Shown here piece after piece: positions 10,612-19,944 of a stretch of 64,000 nt of DNA. Each line of letters starts with the position of its first letter. Position 1 is the first letter of the stretch. The notes beneath the pieces were generated by a model. That model was not told the origin of the DNA. It made no database searches and saw nothing but the letters and a program-made list of their open reading frames with translations. The position numbers and the translations under genes were made by a program. The stretch is taken from assembly GCA_001766655.1 (NCBI GenBank), contig MJCC01000009.1, forward strand, positions 481,324-545,323, written 5' to 3'. Origin of the DNA: Phytomonas francai. Lineage: Eukaryota; Euglenozoa; Kinetoplastea; Trypanosomatida; Trypanosomatidae.

Positions 10612-11043
10612 CTAGTCCATCTCCTGCATGGCCATGTCCGCCGCGGTGACCTTGCCCTTTCCTTTATCGCTGTTCACGAGGCGGTCCTTGCGCTCGAGGA
10701 TGGCCTTGCGGTGGTTGGTCAGCTTCAGCTTTGTGATCTCGACGTTGGAGGGGTGGATGCCGACGGGCACCGTGGAGCCGTTCGCCTTCTCCCGGTTCAC
10801 CTTGTCCACGTGGATCACCCACTTGAGGCGGTAGCACGCGGTCACCTTGCCCTCGCGGCCCTTGAAGGAGCCCCGCTTGACGAGCACCTCGTCGTCCTTG
10901 CGCACCGGCATCGCCCGGACGTTGTACTTCGCACGGAGCTCCTTGGAGAGCGGGGCGCTCATGAGGATGCGGCGCACGTGGCTGGGCGCCTGGAAGTGCG
11001 CGCGGCGAGCCTTGCGGCGGGATCTACACTTGATACTCACCAT
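10612..11043 (-). CDS. RPL26: 60S ribosomal protein L26 (uL24)
   Basis: A 143-residue uL24-family protein of the large ribosomal subunit. The KOW motif region ([19 protein letters not shown]) follows the conserved [20 protein letters not shown] stretch, and [20 protein letters not shown] closes the family core. The start [20 protein letters not shown] is the kinetoplastid form; animal and yeast L26 begin differently. The C-terminal 20 residues ([17 protein letters not shown] region) form a lineage-type extension. The gene is strongly GC-rich against AT-rich flanks, as are the other ribosomal protein genes here. A pyrimidine-rich stretch lies upstream on the sense strand (11060-11115), suitable for trans-splicing. 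Confidence 0.97.
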   Translation of the reverse strand: MVSIKCRSRRKARRAHFQAPSHVRRILMSAPLSKELRAKYNVRAMPVRKDDEVLVKRGSFKGREGKVTACYRLKWVIHVDKVNREKANGSTVPVGIHPSNVEITKLKLTNHRKAILERKDRLVNSDKGKGKVTAADMAMQEMD

Positions 11044-12407
11044 TTTCCTTCAGAAGGGGGCCCTGAAAGAGTGGTCTGCCTTTTTTTGAAAAAAAGGAAA
11101 TAGTGCTTAAAAAAAGAGTCGGTGCTGTCACACAAAATGAGCAATAAAGGTAAATACATGTGAAAAGGAAGAGAGGGAGAGAAGAATACCATATAAGGGG
11201 TGAACAAAGAACCGCATACCACATGGAAAGTTGTTTAAAGCATTTAAAAAAAAAAAAACACCTTCCCCGCATTTACTTTTACCTACTATCATCAAACTTA
11301 GATCTTAGAACTGAAATTAATATCCATGATATTGATAGGAAAACAAACAATTCGAATTTTTATACTAACAATTTCAAATACCATTTTAAAAAATTTTACG
11401 CTATTAAAGCTGGTTAAAATAAAATTTTAAAACTTTTTCATACCATAGTATCTTGCATCATTGGAGTTATTGAATTTCTTCCTCATTGACTTGCTTGTTG
11501 ATATAAATACTTAACGGTGCTTGCACTTTCAAAAAAGAAAATGTGGATGACATGCATACATGAAGGTCAGCCCCACACGTGAAGGATGATGGCACCAATG
11601 GCTGAATAGAACGAAAAACGCACGCTATCTCGATAGAAGATACATTTTTGCGCTATGAAAAAAACAGGAAAAATACTATTTTGGGGTCGCTCCTCCAAGT
11701 GGCGTATCGTTGCACCCATCTACCCGCACATGTTTTCACAGATCTATTAGCCTGAAACCGTGTGCTGCTCATCGAACATTTATATTTTTTCAAAAAAAAA
11801 AAGAATAATGATAAAACCTATAATAGTGAAATCATGAAATCGTTCCTCCTATTGTATCCCCGTATCGTATAGATACTATAAATGGATGAGTTTTTTTTTT
11901 GTAGAAAACGTTTAATCGATACACCGATTTTGTTTACCCTATCCCCCAAATTTGTGCACCTCAAGCAAGAAACAAATTTGAAAAAAAATCAGCACCAAAA
12001 CCTAAATATATGGTCCTGAATATTTAAACCTTTATGGAAAAATTACCACTATCTGACTCTCTCTTGCTCTTCCTTACGATAAAAGAAAAAGATAGCTAAA
12101 AGACTAATCCTCCCCCCCCTACCCCCCCCCACCTTACTATCTTTGATGAGTATATGGTAGGGAGATTTTATCAATCGGTGTTCACGACAAGACACTATAC
12201 AATAATTCACGAGACCCTTACTTTCCTTCACTAATGTGTACGCCTGTACATTTGTTGTTCTTGTTGTTGTTGTTGTTGCGTGCCTACGCTTTGTAATTGT
12301 CTACTCGATGCTCTTTGCTTAGTATTTCCCGCGTGATTTTCATTCGTAATCCGGATGCCGTGTTTCGGTGCATGTTTCATAACCAGTAACCCATATAGAT
12401 CTGCCTC
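11044..12407. other. Long AT-rich spacer
   Basis: About 1.36 kb between transketolase and L26. A/T-rich throughout, with poly-A/T runs near 11247-11258, 11792-11804 and 11892-11900, a C-rich patch near 12110-12130, and a (TTG)n-type stretch at 12255-12279. No gene or RNA gene recognised. Confidence 0.6.
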
Positions 12408-14411
12408 TTACAGATGGCACCTCTTAAGGGGAGCCGTTCCGTTCGGAAAGCGATCAATCAACTTACGCCCAACCTCAGCGACCCTCTCGGGGGTGATATT
12501 GAAGTGCTTGAAAAGCTTCTCGGCGGGAGCGGAGGCGCCAAAGCCGACCATCCCGACGTGCACGTGCGAATACTTATCCCAACCAAAGGAAACGTAGGGC
12601 TCGACGGAGACGACGGGGACGCCGCTGGGGATGATGGACCGGCAGTACTCGGGCGGCTGCTCGTCGAAGAGCTCCTGGCAGGGCATCGAGACCACGCGCA
12701 CCCTGCGCTCCGGCAGCAGGGCGGCGGCCTCCATCGCGAGGCCGACCTCCGCGCCGCTGGAGACGATGACGAGCTGCGGGTCCTCGGCCTCGCGCATCAC
12801 GTAGGCCCCCCGCATCACCCCCTCGATCGACGACGCGGCCTGCGGCGTCGTGTTTTGGCGGCTCAGGCAGAGCATCGAGGGCCGCCGCGCGGCGCGGATG
12901 GCCGCGGCCCAGGCCCCGCTCGTCTCCGTCTGGTCCGTCGGCCGAAAGACGAGCAGGTTCGGAATCGCCCGCATCATCGCGGCGACCTCGACCGGCTGGT
13001 GCGTCGGCCCGTCCTCGCCGAGGCCGATGCTGTCGTGGGTCGCGACGTAGATCACGTGGTGGTGGCTGAGCGCCGCCAGCCGGACCGCGCCGAGGCCGTA
13101 GCCGAAGAAGGTGAAGAAGGTCCCCGCGTACGGCAGGAGCCCGCCGTGCGCGTCGATCCCGTTCACGATCGCCAGCATCGCGTGCTCGCGGACCCCGAAG
13201 CGAATGTACCGCCCCTCCGGCGTTGCGGCCGTGAAGTCCTTCAGTTTCGCCGACGCCGGGCAGGTCAGATTGCTCGGTGTTAGGTCAGCGGAGCCGCCGA
13301 TGATCGAGGGCAGAGCCGGCAGCAGAGACGCCAAGCAGTTCTCGCTCGCCTTGCGGGTTGCCAACGGCTTATCGTTCAGCGGGAGCTTCTCCTCCCATCC
13401 AGCCGGCAACTCCCCTTTCAGCTGGGCCTTGAACCGGGCGGCCTCCGTGGGGTACTCCTTTGCGTACCTCTCCAGCGTCTCATTCCACTCTCGGTATGTG
13501 CGTTCGCACTTCTGCGCATGCCTCCGGAAGACCTCGTACACGGCGTCGTCGATGTGGTACTTCTTGCTGGGGTCTCGCCCAAATTTGCGCTTCAGCGCCG
13601 CAATATCCTCATCGCCGAGCGGCGCGCCGTGAACCTTTTCCGTCCCCTGGAGCTTCGACCCGAAACCGATGGTTGTGTTAACGATTATAAACTTGGGTTT
13701 TCCGCGCACCAGCTTAGCCTCCGTGAAGGCATTTCGCAGGGCCTCAAAGTCATTGTCGGCGTCCTCGACCTCGATCACGTGAAAGTTCATGGCCTCATGC
13801 TTTTGCCGGACGTTATCGGTAAAAGCGAGGGTCGTGGGGCCATCAATGGTGATACGGTTGCTGTCGTACACCACGACCAACTTCTCCAGGCAAAGGTGCC
13901 CGGCCAGGGAGAGGGCCTCGAGGCATGGGCCCTCCATCAGGCACCCATCCCCGCAAAAGACGTACGTCCAGTGGTCGACGACGCGGAGCCCGGGGCGGTT
14001 GAAGGTGGCGGCGAGGTTGGCCTCGGCGATCGCGAGCCCGACGGCGTTCGCGACGCCCTGCCCGAGCGGCCCCGTCGTGACCTCCACCCCGGGCGTCCAC
14101 CCCCGCTCGGGGTGCCCGGGGGTGCGCGAGCCGAGCTGGCGGAATCGCCGGAGCTCCGCGAGCCCGAGGGCGTGGCCGGACATGTGCAGGAGCGCGTAGA
14201 GCAGCGCGCAGCCGTGGCCGTTCGAGAGGACGAAGCGGTCGCGATCGGGCCAATCCGGGGCCGAGCCGAGGTACGCCATCACCTCCGTCCAGAGCACCGT
14301 CGCCACGGGGGCCATCCCCATCGGCGCGCCCGGGTGGCCGGACTTCGCCGCCTGCACGATATCCGCCGAGAGGCAGCGGATGCAATTGGCCACCTCCAAC
14401 GCTGAGGCCAT
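12408..14411 (-). CDS. TKT: Transketolase, likely glycosomal
   Basis: A 667-residue full-length transketolase, the thiamine-diphosphate enzyme of the non-oxidative pentose phosphate pathway that moves two-carbon units between sugar phosphates. The ThDP motif is visible as GDGCLMEGPCLEALSLAG with the closing residues near SNR. The N-terminal KSGHPGAPMG, the middle-domain GVREHAMLAIVNGI and DSIGLGEDGPTHQPVE are all intact. The C-terminus is CHL, which fits the loose PTS1 consensus (S/A/C-K/R/H-L), so import into glycosomes or peroxisomes is a reasonable inference; trypanosomatid transketolases are known to carry PTS1 signals. The gene is very GC-rich. A long T/C-rich tract lies upstream on the sense strand (14470-14510). 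Function firm, location inferred. Confidence 0.96.
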   Translation of the reverse strand: MASALEVANCIRCLSADIVQAAKSGHPGAPMGMAPVATVLWTEVMAYLGSAPDWPDRDRFVLSNGHGCALLYALLHMSGHALGLAELRRFRQLGSRTPGHPERGWTPGVEVTTGPLGQGVANAVGLAIAEANLAATFNRPGLRVVDHWTYVFCGDGCLMEGPCLEALSLAGHLCLEKLVVVYDSNRITIDGPTTLAFTDNVRQKHEAMNFHVIEVEDADNDFEALRNAFTEAKLVRGKPKFIIVNTTIGFGSKLQGTEKVHGAPLGDEDIAALKRKFGRDPSKKYHIDDAVYEVFRRHAQKCERTYREWNETLERYAKEYPTEAARFKAQLKGELPAGWEEKLPLNDKPLATRKASENCLASLLPALPSIIGGSADLTPSNLTCPASAKLKDFTAATPEGRYIRFGVREHAMLAIVNGIDAHGGLLPYAGTFFTFFGYGLGAVRLAALSHHHVIYVATHDSIGLGEDGPTHQPVEVAAMMRAIPNLLVFRPTDQTETSGAWAAAIRAARRPSMLCLSRQNTTPQAASSIEGVMRGAYVMREAEDPQLVIVSSGAEVGLAMEAAALLPERRVRVVSMPCQELFDEQPPEYCRSIIPSGVPVVSVEPYVSFGWDKYSHVHVGMVGFGASAPAEKLFKHFNITPERVAEVGRKLIDRFPNGTAPLKRCHL

Positions 14412-14745
14412 AGACGTGCGAAATAAAAGAGGGCGGTTAAGACACGTTGAGTAACGGTAAAGTCCGCAAAGATAAAAATTTTAGAAAAAAGAGAAACAAA
14501 AAAGAAACCGAGGATAGATGGTGTAACTTGAAATAGGCTAGACCGCGTGTGGAAAAGAGGCACTGAAATGGGTCACGCAAATAAAAGGATGGGAGGAGAA
14601 AGATACGTCGTTGGTCGGCGTCACATAGGAGAAGAAGAAAAAAGAATCCGTCACGGCACGGTACGTTTGCCCCACTCCTCAGCCAATATGGACTATATTT
14701 TTAAATGAATAAATTACTCAAATAAAGGAAGTGAATGAAAGCATA
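14412..14745. other. Spacer between S8 copy 1 and transketolase
   Basis: 334 bp. On the minus strand it is rich in T and C, as expected for the 5' UTR and splice-acceptor region of transketolase. No gene seen. Confidence 0.55.
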
Positions 14746-15407
14746 TTACTTCTTCTTCTCAAGCTTCTTCATGTAGAACTGGAGCTCGGCGCCCTCCAGC
14801 ATCATGCCGTCCGCGCGGCCAACCTGGCCGGGGCGGCTCGTGATGCGGGCAAGGAGGCGGCCCTCACGCAGCTCGTCCGCGATCGCCTTCTCGATCTTGT
14901 GGTTGCGGTTGCGGTACGCCCAGGCGCGCTTAAGCTTCGGCGAGGCCTTGGTGATGTCGTACTTGACAGCCGTCGCGGAGGCGGTCGCCTTGCGAGTCTT
15001 CTTCTCCTGCCCAGCCTTCGGGCCCCTCGCCTCGGAGTCGAAGTTGATGCCGAAGTGCTTCGCGTACCACTGCTTGAACGGCGAGGCGTCGATCGCCACG
15101 ATGCAGTTCTTCACGAGCGTCTTCGTGCGCACCAGCTCGTTCGACGTCGCGTTGTACACGACGTCGAGGATACGCGAGCGCAGCGCGATCGCCTCCGTGC
15201 CCCAGGCGAAGTTGCCGGTATCAAGGCGCAGCCCGCGCAGCTTGAAGTTGCCGCCGCGCGCGCGAACAGGGCTCACGCGGCGCGGTCCAAGACGCGTGTT
15301 CGCGGGAAGGCGGCCCAGCTCCGCCTTCATGCGCTTCCGGTGGATCTTGGTCTTCCCACCGGTGATCTTGCGCTTGTGCAGACGGCTACGAACAATACCC
15401 ATGGTTG
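14740..15407 (-). repeat. Identical tandem repeat unit 1 (S8 gene)
   Basis: This 668 bp block appears identical to 15638-16305; the translations in all three frames I could compare agree. Identity stops 6-7 bases outside the reading frame on either side, where the flanks become unrelated. Confidence 0.9.
14746..15402 (-). CDS. RPS8: 40S ribosomal protein S8 (eS8), copy 1
   Basis: A 218-residue eS8 protein of the small ribosomal subunit. The N-terminus MGIVRSRLHKRKITGGKTK and the segment VRARGGNFKLRGLRLDTGNF are the family hallmarks, and the C-terminus (ARITSRPGQVGRADGMMLEG then a lysine tail) is complete. Residues about 125-160 form a lysine/alanine-rich insert (GPKAGQEKKTRKATASATA) of the kind that varies in kinetoplastids. 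It is one of two tandem copies with identical protein sequence. Strongly GC-rich. Duplicated ribosomal protein genes are common in this group and raise dosage where promoters are not gene-specific. Confidence 0.97.
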   Translation of the reverse strand: MGIVRSRLHKRKITGGKTKIHRKRMKAELGRLPANTRLGPRRVSPVRARGGNFKLRGLRLDTGNFAWGTEAIALRSRILDVVYNATSNELVRTKTLVKNCIVAIDASPFKQWYAKHFGINFDSEARGPKAGQEKKTRKATASATAVKYDITKASPKLKRAWAYRNRNHKIEKAIADELREGRLLARITSRPGQVGRADGMMLEGAELQFYMKKLEKKK

Positions 15408-15637
15408 CTGCTATGCTTTCTCCTAGGTGTAATTAAAATTTAGCGTTTACAAAGCAGATGAGAAGGAAAACGTTATACCATGCAACACATTAAAGGTCAA
15501 ACAATGTCATCCGGAATGCAGACAGCTTTTTATATATTTAAAAAAAAAAAGTAGAATCTTTAAACTTTAGAAAATAAAAACGTAAGAAAAGGGGAATTTC
15601 AATTCCTCTTGGACATCCTTAAGAAGGGTATTTGTTC

Positions 15638-16305
15638 AGCATATTACTTCTTCTTCTCAAGCTTCTTCATGTAGAACTGGAGCTCGGCGCCCTCCAGCAT
15701 CATGCCGTCCGCGCGGCCAACCTGGCCGGGGCGGCTCGTGATGCGGGCAAGGAGGCGGCCCTCACGCAGCTCGTCCGCGATCGCCTTCTCGATCTTGTGG
15801 TTGCGGTTGCGGTACGCCCAGGCGCGCTTAAGCTTCGGCGAGGCCTTGGTGATGTCGTACTTGACAGCCGTCGCGGAGGCGGTCGCCTTGCGAGTCTTCT
15901 TCTCCTGCCCAGCCTTCGGGCCCCTCGCCTCGGAGTCGAAGTTGATGCCGAAGTGCTTCGCGTACCACTGCTTGAACGGCGAGGCGTCGATCGCCACGAT
16001 GCAGTTCTTCACGAGCGTCTTCGTGCGCACCAGCTCGTTCGACGTCGCGTTGTACACGACGTCGAGGATACGCGAGCGCAGCGCGATCGCCTCCGTGCCC
16101 CAGGCGAAGTTGCCGGTATCAAGGCGCAGCCCGCGCAGCTTGAAGTTGCCGCCGCGCGCGCGAACAGGGCTCACGCGGCGCGGTCCAAGACGCGTGTTCG
16201 CGGGAAGGCGGCCCAGCTCCGCCTTCATGCGCTTCCGGTGGATCTTGGTCTTCCCACCGGTGATCTTGCGCTTGTGCAGACGGCTACGAACAATACCCAT
16301 GGTTG
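15638..16305 (-). repeat. Identical tandem repeat unit 2 (S8 gene)
   Basis: Second copy of the 668 bp block, offset 898 bp from the first. The 230 bp spacer between the blocks (15408-15637) is AT-rich and not shared. Confidence 0.9.
15644..16300 (-). CDS. RPS8: 40S ribosomal protein S8 (eS8), copy 2
   Basis: The 218-residue product is identical to that of copy 1. Copy 2 lies upstream of copy 1 in the direction of transcription. Both copies have intact frames, so neither is a pseudogene. The upstream leader differs completely from that of copy 1, so the copies would have different 5' and 3' UTRs and could be expressed differently. Confidence 0.97.
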   Translation of the reverse strand: MGIVRSRLHKRKITGGKTKIHRKRMKAELGRLPANTRLGPRRVSPVRARGGNFKLRGLRLDTGNFAWGTEAIALRSRILDVVYNATSNELVRTKTLVKNCIVAIDASPFKQWYAKHFGINFDSEARGPKAGQEKKTRKATASATAVKYDITKASPKLKRAWAYRNRNHKIEKAIADELREGRLLARITSRPGQVGRADGMMLEGAELQFYMKKLEKKK

Positions 16306-16584
16306 TTAGATGTGCCTACATATATGCATATACGTCAAAGGAAGAAAAGGGGGTAGTCGTCGTTGACGTATGAACAAAATTGGACATAAAAAAAGGTAAG
16401 CATGTGGACCTCATTTTAAAGATAAAAGAGGTGTACAGATATACCGAAAAGGGTGATTTGAACTATAGCGCGCACAATTTAAAAAATAAACGTCAAGTAC
16501 CACTGAGCAAAATGAAAAGAATCTCTGTAACCTTGTCTAGAAAGAAGATAAAAGCAGGCCCTTTTGCATCCTGATTACAGAAAT

Positions 16585-17682
16585 CTAGTGCTCGACTGTA
16601 ATCTTCTTTTGGAACTGATGATGGAACAAAAATGAATCCCTCATTCTTGAGGGCAACATGTTAGCCATCTCGCATGGCATATTCGCTTTTATTAACCAAT
16701 CCCTAATCGAATCGGTTGCTGTCTTCGGTCCGAAATACAGCTCTACTGTGTCGTTCATAAACTGGCCTCTAAAGCGCCCCCCGAATACGACCATTGTATT
16801 GCGGCAGGCAACCGCCATGTGGCATTCACGTCTGGAGGGACAGTCCTGATCATAGACTTGCTCAAAAATATTTGCCTCGATATTGTAGATAAACAAATCG
16901 TTGAGCTTTTTCTTCCCATTCCACCCTCCAAAGACGTAGACGCTGCCGTGATGGATCACAGCACTATTCCGGGCCCTACCAAAAAGCATCGGCCCGTTTG
17001 AAATAATCTTTCTCCACACACTTGTATCAAAATGGTACATGTAGAAATCTTCGCAGCACTCCCCCACAGCATTACGACCACCAAACACCATCATCGTACG
17101 CTCATGCGTGAGAGAGGTGTGGGCAGACCGAGAGGGCGGCACCTCCCCAAGCTGCTGGCATTTAACCCACTTTGGCGAGTCGAGGGTGCACATAAAGAGG
17201 TCGCTAAGCCGTTTATTGCTGTTGCGCCCACCACATTTGCCCCCAAAGACATACATACATCCCTCAAAAAGGACGGCACTATGGCAATACCGAGTAGAGG
17301 GTACCAACGCCGTTGCGGGGATGTTCACCCACGAGCAGACCCCCTCCGTGTCGATGGTGAAAAGTTCATTAAAGCGCCCCCTCCCATTGCACCCACCAAA
17401 TGAAAAAACCTGATTGTTATACCACACCGCCGTGTGGAAGGCGCGCGGGCTCTGCAAAGCCCCCGTGAGCAACTTTCGGCTCCATTTTTTCCGCAGTACA
17501 TCATACTCCCAGAAGTCATCCAGATAATTTGACGCGTTATTCTCTGTATCATTGACACCACCGTAGACGTATGCCTTACTTCCATCGGCATTGGCGCAGA
17601 AAGTGTGGCCAATGCGGCCCGGAGGCGCTATATCGCACTGCGCCGTGCTCCACCTCCGTGGTGTAGTCGAGAGATGCGGCAT
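16585..17682 (-). CDS. Kelch-repeat protein
   Basis: The 365-residue protein carries about six kelch repeats from residue 15 to about 325, recognised by the recurring YVFGG/VFGG strand and following W or F: AYVYGGVN, VFSFGGCNGRGR, MYVFGGKCGG, MMVFGGRNAVG, VYVFGGWNGKKK, MVVFGGRFRG. These form a beta-propeller used for protein binding. No BTB, F-box or catalytic domain is attached. The last 45 residues (from about DSIRDWLIKAN) are outside the propeller and unassigned. It is similar in build to Rab9-effector or LZTR1-like kelch proteins, but the partner cannot be deduced. The start at 17682 gives a short leader before the first repeat. Confidence 0.85.
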   Translation of the reverse strand: MPHLSTTPRRWSTAQCDIAPPGRIGHTFCANADGSKAYVYGGVNDTENNASNYLDDFWEYDVLRKKWSRKLLTGALQSPRAFHTAVWYNNQVFSFGGCNGRGRFNELFTIDTEGVCSWVNIPATALVPSTRYCHSAVLFEGCMYVFGGKCGGRNSNKRLSDLFMCTLDSPKWVKCQQLGEVPPSRSAHTSLTHERTMMVFGGRNAVGECCEDFYMYHFDTSVWRKIISNGPMLFGRARNSAVIHHGSVYVFGGWNGKKKLNDLFIYNIEANIFEQVYDQDCPSRRECHMAVACRNTMVVFGGRFRGQFMNDTVELYFGPKTATDSIRDWLIKANMPCEMANMLPSRMRDSFLFHHQFQKKITVEH

Positions 17683-18053
17683 GCGTGAGGTCCCCCCGTG
17701 GTAAAAAAGAGGAGTGGTAACGAGGGAAAATTATCCCTTAAAAGAAAAGATCTAACAACAGATGTCTACAATAGTTCAATATGCAGGTAGAGTAAATCTA
17801 CGGCAACTCACTAAGGAGTAAACCAGGAAAAAATAAAAAAGAGAGGATGCACTTTCAGTACGAAGAGTTACACATAGAAAAAGATAGGAATACAGTAGTA
17901 CTCTATAGGACTAGGTTAATGGATCTATAATCGATTAAAGAAGCAGTCTTCAATGAAGGCGTACAAGACTAACCTTACGCGTTTGCTTCCAAAAAATTTC
18001 TCCCCTCATTGTAAGTAGGCNCCCCACCCACCCACCCATCTCGCTGTGCGATC
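17683..18053. other. Spacer, no gene seen
   Basis: 371 bp, AT-rich; the single ambiguous base N is at 18021, next to a short C-rich CCCACC repeat. Nothing coding-like. Confidence 0.6.
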
Positions 18054-18971
18054 TCACAGATCGTCTTCCTCAAGCCGTGGCCGCACCTCTCGTCGACGAC
18101 GCGGTGGTGGCAACGCCAAACTCGGCAACTCCAGCGGCTTCGCCCCGGACACGCACGTGGGCACGTATTCATCGTCTTCATCATCATTGCCTCCACTCTC
18201 CCCAGGTGCGTTGGGTTCCGTTCCCTCAGTGTCCATCTTCACCTCCGAGGGCGCTGCGTGCGAGCCGACGACAGGGTCCGCCGCCTCCGCGGCGGCCACC
18301 GCCCGCAGGCTGTCGAGGAGCCGCTCCCGGCTGAGCGCGCTCGCGCTTTCCGCGCAGAGGCACTTCAACGCATGCCACTCCTCCTGCAGAAGCTGCAAAT
18401 CCTCCTCGTTCGCCGGGGCGCCGTCGTCTTTGGCGGGGAGGCCCACCCCCGCTGCGGCGGCCACGGCCCCATCCAACGCCGCCCCGCTGCGCTGCTCGAG
18501 GAGGTGCCGCCGGAGAGGCTCGAATGCGCTCGCCGGGAGCAAATCCTGCCAGGAGAGCACCAGGGCCTCCCACCAGCGCGCGCTCCGGCCCGCCTCCCCC
18601 TCCTCGGCCTCCCCCCACGTCATGGAGGCCCAGGGCATCTGGTGCACGACGTACTCGCCGAGCCGCGGCGTGATAAGCGGGAGGAAAACGTGCGGGGCCC
18701 CCCGCATCAGCGCGTCCACGAGCGCCCAGAGCGCCCGGTTCCGCGCCCCCTCGAGGCCCTCCCCGGACGCGGACGCGGAGGGGGGCGCCGCGGCCTGCGC
18801 GACAAGGGCCTTCCGCACCGCGGCCCACACCTCCGCGGACTGCGAGAGGTGGCGCAGCGCGAGCCGCGTCAGGGCGAAAATGCGCTCCTCGGAGCAGTTG
18901 ATGTGGGTCAGAAGCGACGCGAAGACGACCTCGTCAAGCGTAAAGCCGGGCTTCGACGTCGGGGCCGTCAT
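18054..18971 (-). CDS. CID-like helical protein (possible RNA-processing factor)
   Basis: The 305-residue protein has an N-terminal helical region (about residues 10-125) with a pattern like the CTD-interacting domain of Pcf11/RPRD proteins: an opening helix, then INCSEERIFALTRLALRHL, a long alanine-rich helix, RNRALWALVDALMRGAPHVF where CID proteins have KLxxLYLxDSIxxN, and a following LITPRLGEYVV helix. The match is by pattern only. The middle is alanine-rich helix. The C-terminus (about 250-305) is acidic then basic (DDEDDEYVP ... PPPRRRREVRPRLEEDDL), typical of a disordered nuclear tail. Extremely GC-rich. If the CID call holds, it would bind a phosphorylated polymerase tail or a similar peptide; otherwise it is an unknown helical protein. 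Confidence 0.6.
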   Translation of the reverse strand: MTAPTSKPGFTLDEVVFASLLTHINCSEERIFALTRLALRHLSQSAEVWAAVRKALVAQAAAPPSASASGEGLEGARNRALWALVDALMRGAPHVFLPLITPRLGEYVVHQMPWASMTWGEAEEGEAGRSARWWEALVLSWQDLLPASAFEPLRRHLLEQRSGAALDGAVAAAAGVGLPAKDDGAPANEEDLQLLQEEWHALKCLCAESASALSRERLLDSLRAVAAAEAADPVVGSHAAPSEVKMDTEGTEPNAPGESGGNDDEDDEYVPTCVSGAKPLELPSLALPPPRRRREVRPRLEEDDL

Positions 18972-19362
18972 GTTGCGTTCGACTCGGCAAACCCCACCCG
19001 AGGCGCTCGACCGTCGTCAAACTTCCAGGGGGTTTTAAACCAAAAAGCAAACGATTCGCGTACGAAGGCAAAATCACGCTACTTAGGATCTGAAGAAAAT
19101 GATCAGTATAGTCCTAAAAGAGTAAGAATAATTATGTGGAAAAGAAGACAACGTAAAAATAAATCCAATAATCTAAACTCGACCATAACACACTTAATTA
19201 GGTGGAATTAAAATATCAGTAGATGCAACATTTCAAAGTTCGCTTAGGGTTTCCATTTTCTATTCTACAGAATATTGAAGATTTACATTAAAAAAGGCGG
19301 TTCTAAGAAATACTATAGGGAATCAATGACTTAAACAGATTAAATAATATAGAACTAAAGAA

Positions 19363-19558
19363 CTGCGAGTCATCTCACACGTGTTTCGTACCGTGGCACC
19401 ACACAGGCAGTGGAGACGCATAGCGACACTGTTTTCTCCTCCCTGCGCTACCTGCGCATACGCACAACAGCAACCCCTCCGACGGACGGGAAGGATATGC
19501 CAGTACCCACAGTCATGATGGTAAGGGAAGTCCCTCCCAGTTGGTGGAAAACATTTTA
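19363..19558. repeat. Direct repeat, copy 1 (196 bp)
   Basis: Starts at CTGCGAGTCATCTCACACG and ends at ACATTTTA. It differs from copy 2 at two positions near the end (CCCAGTTGG here, CCTAGCTGG in copy 2). The unit is GC-rich and has coding-like composition on the minus strand, unlike its AT-rich surroundings. Confidence 0.9.
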
Positions 19559-19748
19559 GAAAATACAAAAGGCTACCCAGGTGCTGAGATCGTGCGGCAA
19601 AGACCACGCCCCAGCCCTGCTCCCCTCAGATGGTGTTCTTACGCTCAACACGGCCCCACCGCGAACGGCAGGTGCTTCTGTAAATGTGCAAACAGTAAGT
19701 TGGTTGTTTCCTCATCACGCGGGAGGCTATACAAATACAACGGAAGAG

Positions 19749-19944
19749 CTGCGAGTCATCTCACACGTGTTTCGTACCGTGGCACCACACAGGCAGTGGA
19801 GACGCATAGCGACACTGTTTTCTCCTCCCTGCGCTACCTGCGCATACGCACAACAGCAACCCCTCCGACGGACGGGAAGGATATGCCAGTACCCACAGTC
19901 ATGATGGTAAGGGAAGTCCCTCCTAGCTGGTGGAAAACATTTTA
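19749..19944. repeat. Direct repeat, copy 2 (196 bp)
   Basis: Second copy in the same orientation, 386 bp after copy 1. The 190 bp between copies is also GC-rich and not repeated. A dispersed or degraded retroelement is possible but no reverse transcriptase or terminal structure is visible. Confidence 0.9.

Noticed and set aside
12414..13283. Long plus-strand frame over transketolase
   Set aside because: It is antisense to a confidently identified gene; high GC removes stop codons in other frames. The same holds for 13518-14405, 14731-15426, 15632-16309, 18046-19211, 21377-22948 and 35568-36458.
14740..16305. S8 duplication as an assembly artefact
   Set aside because: Flanks of the two copies are different and contiguous with unique spacer, so a collapsed or doubled contig is unlikely, though exact identity keeps the point open.
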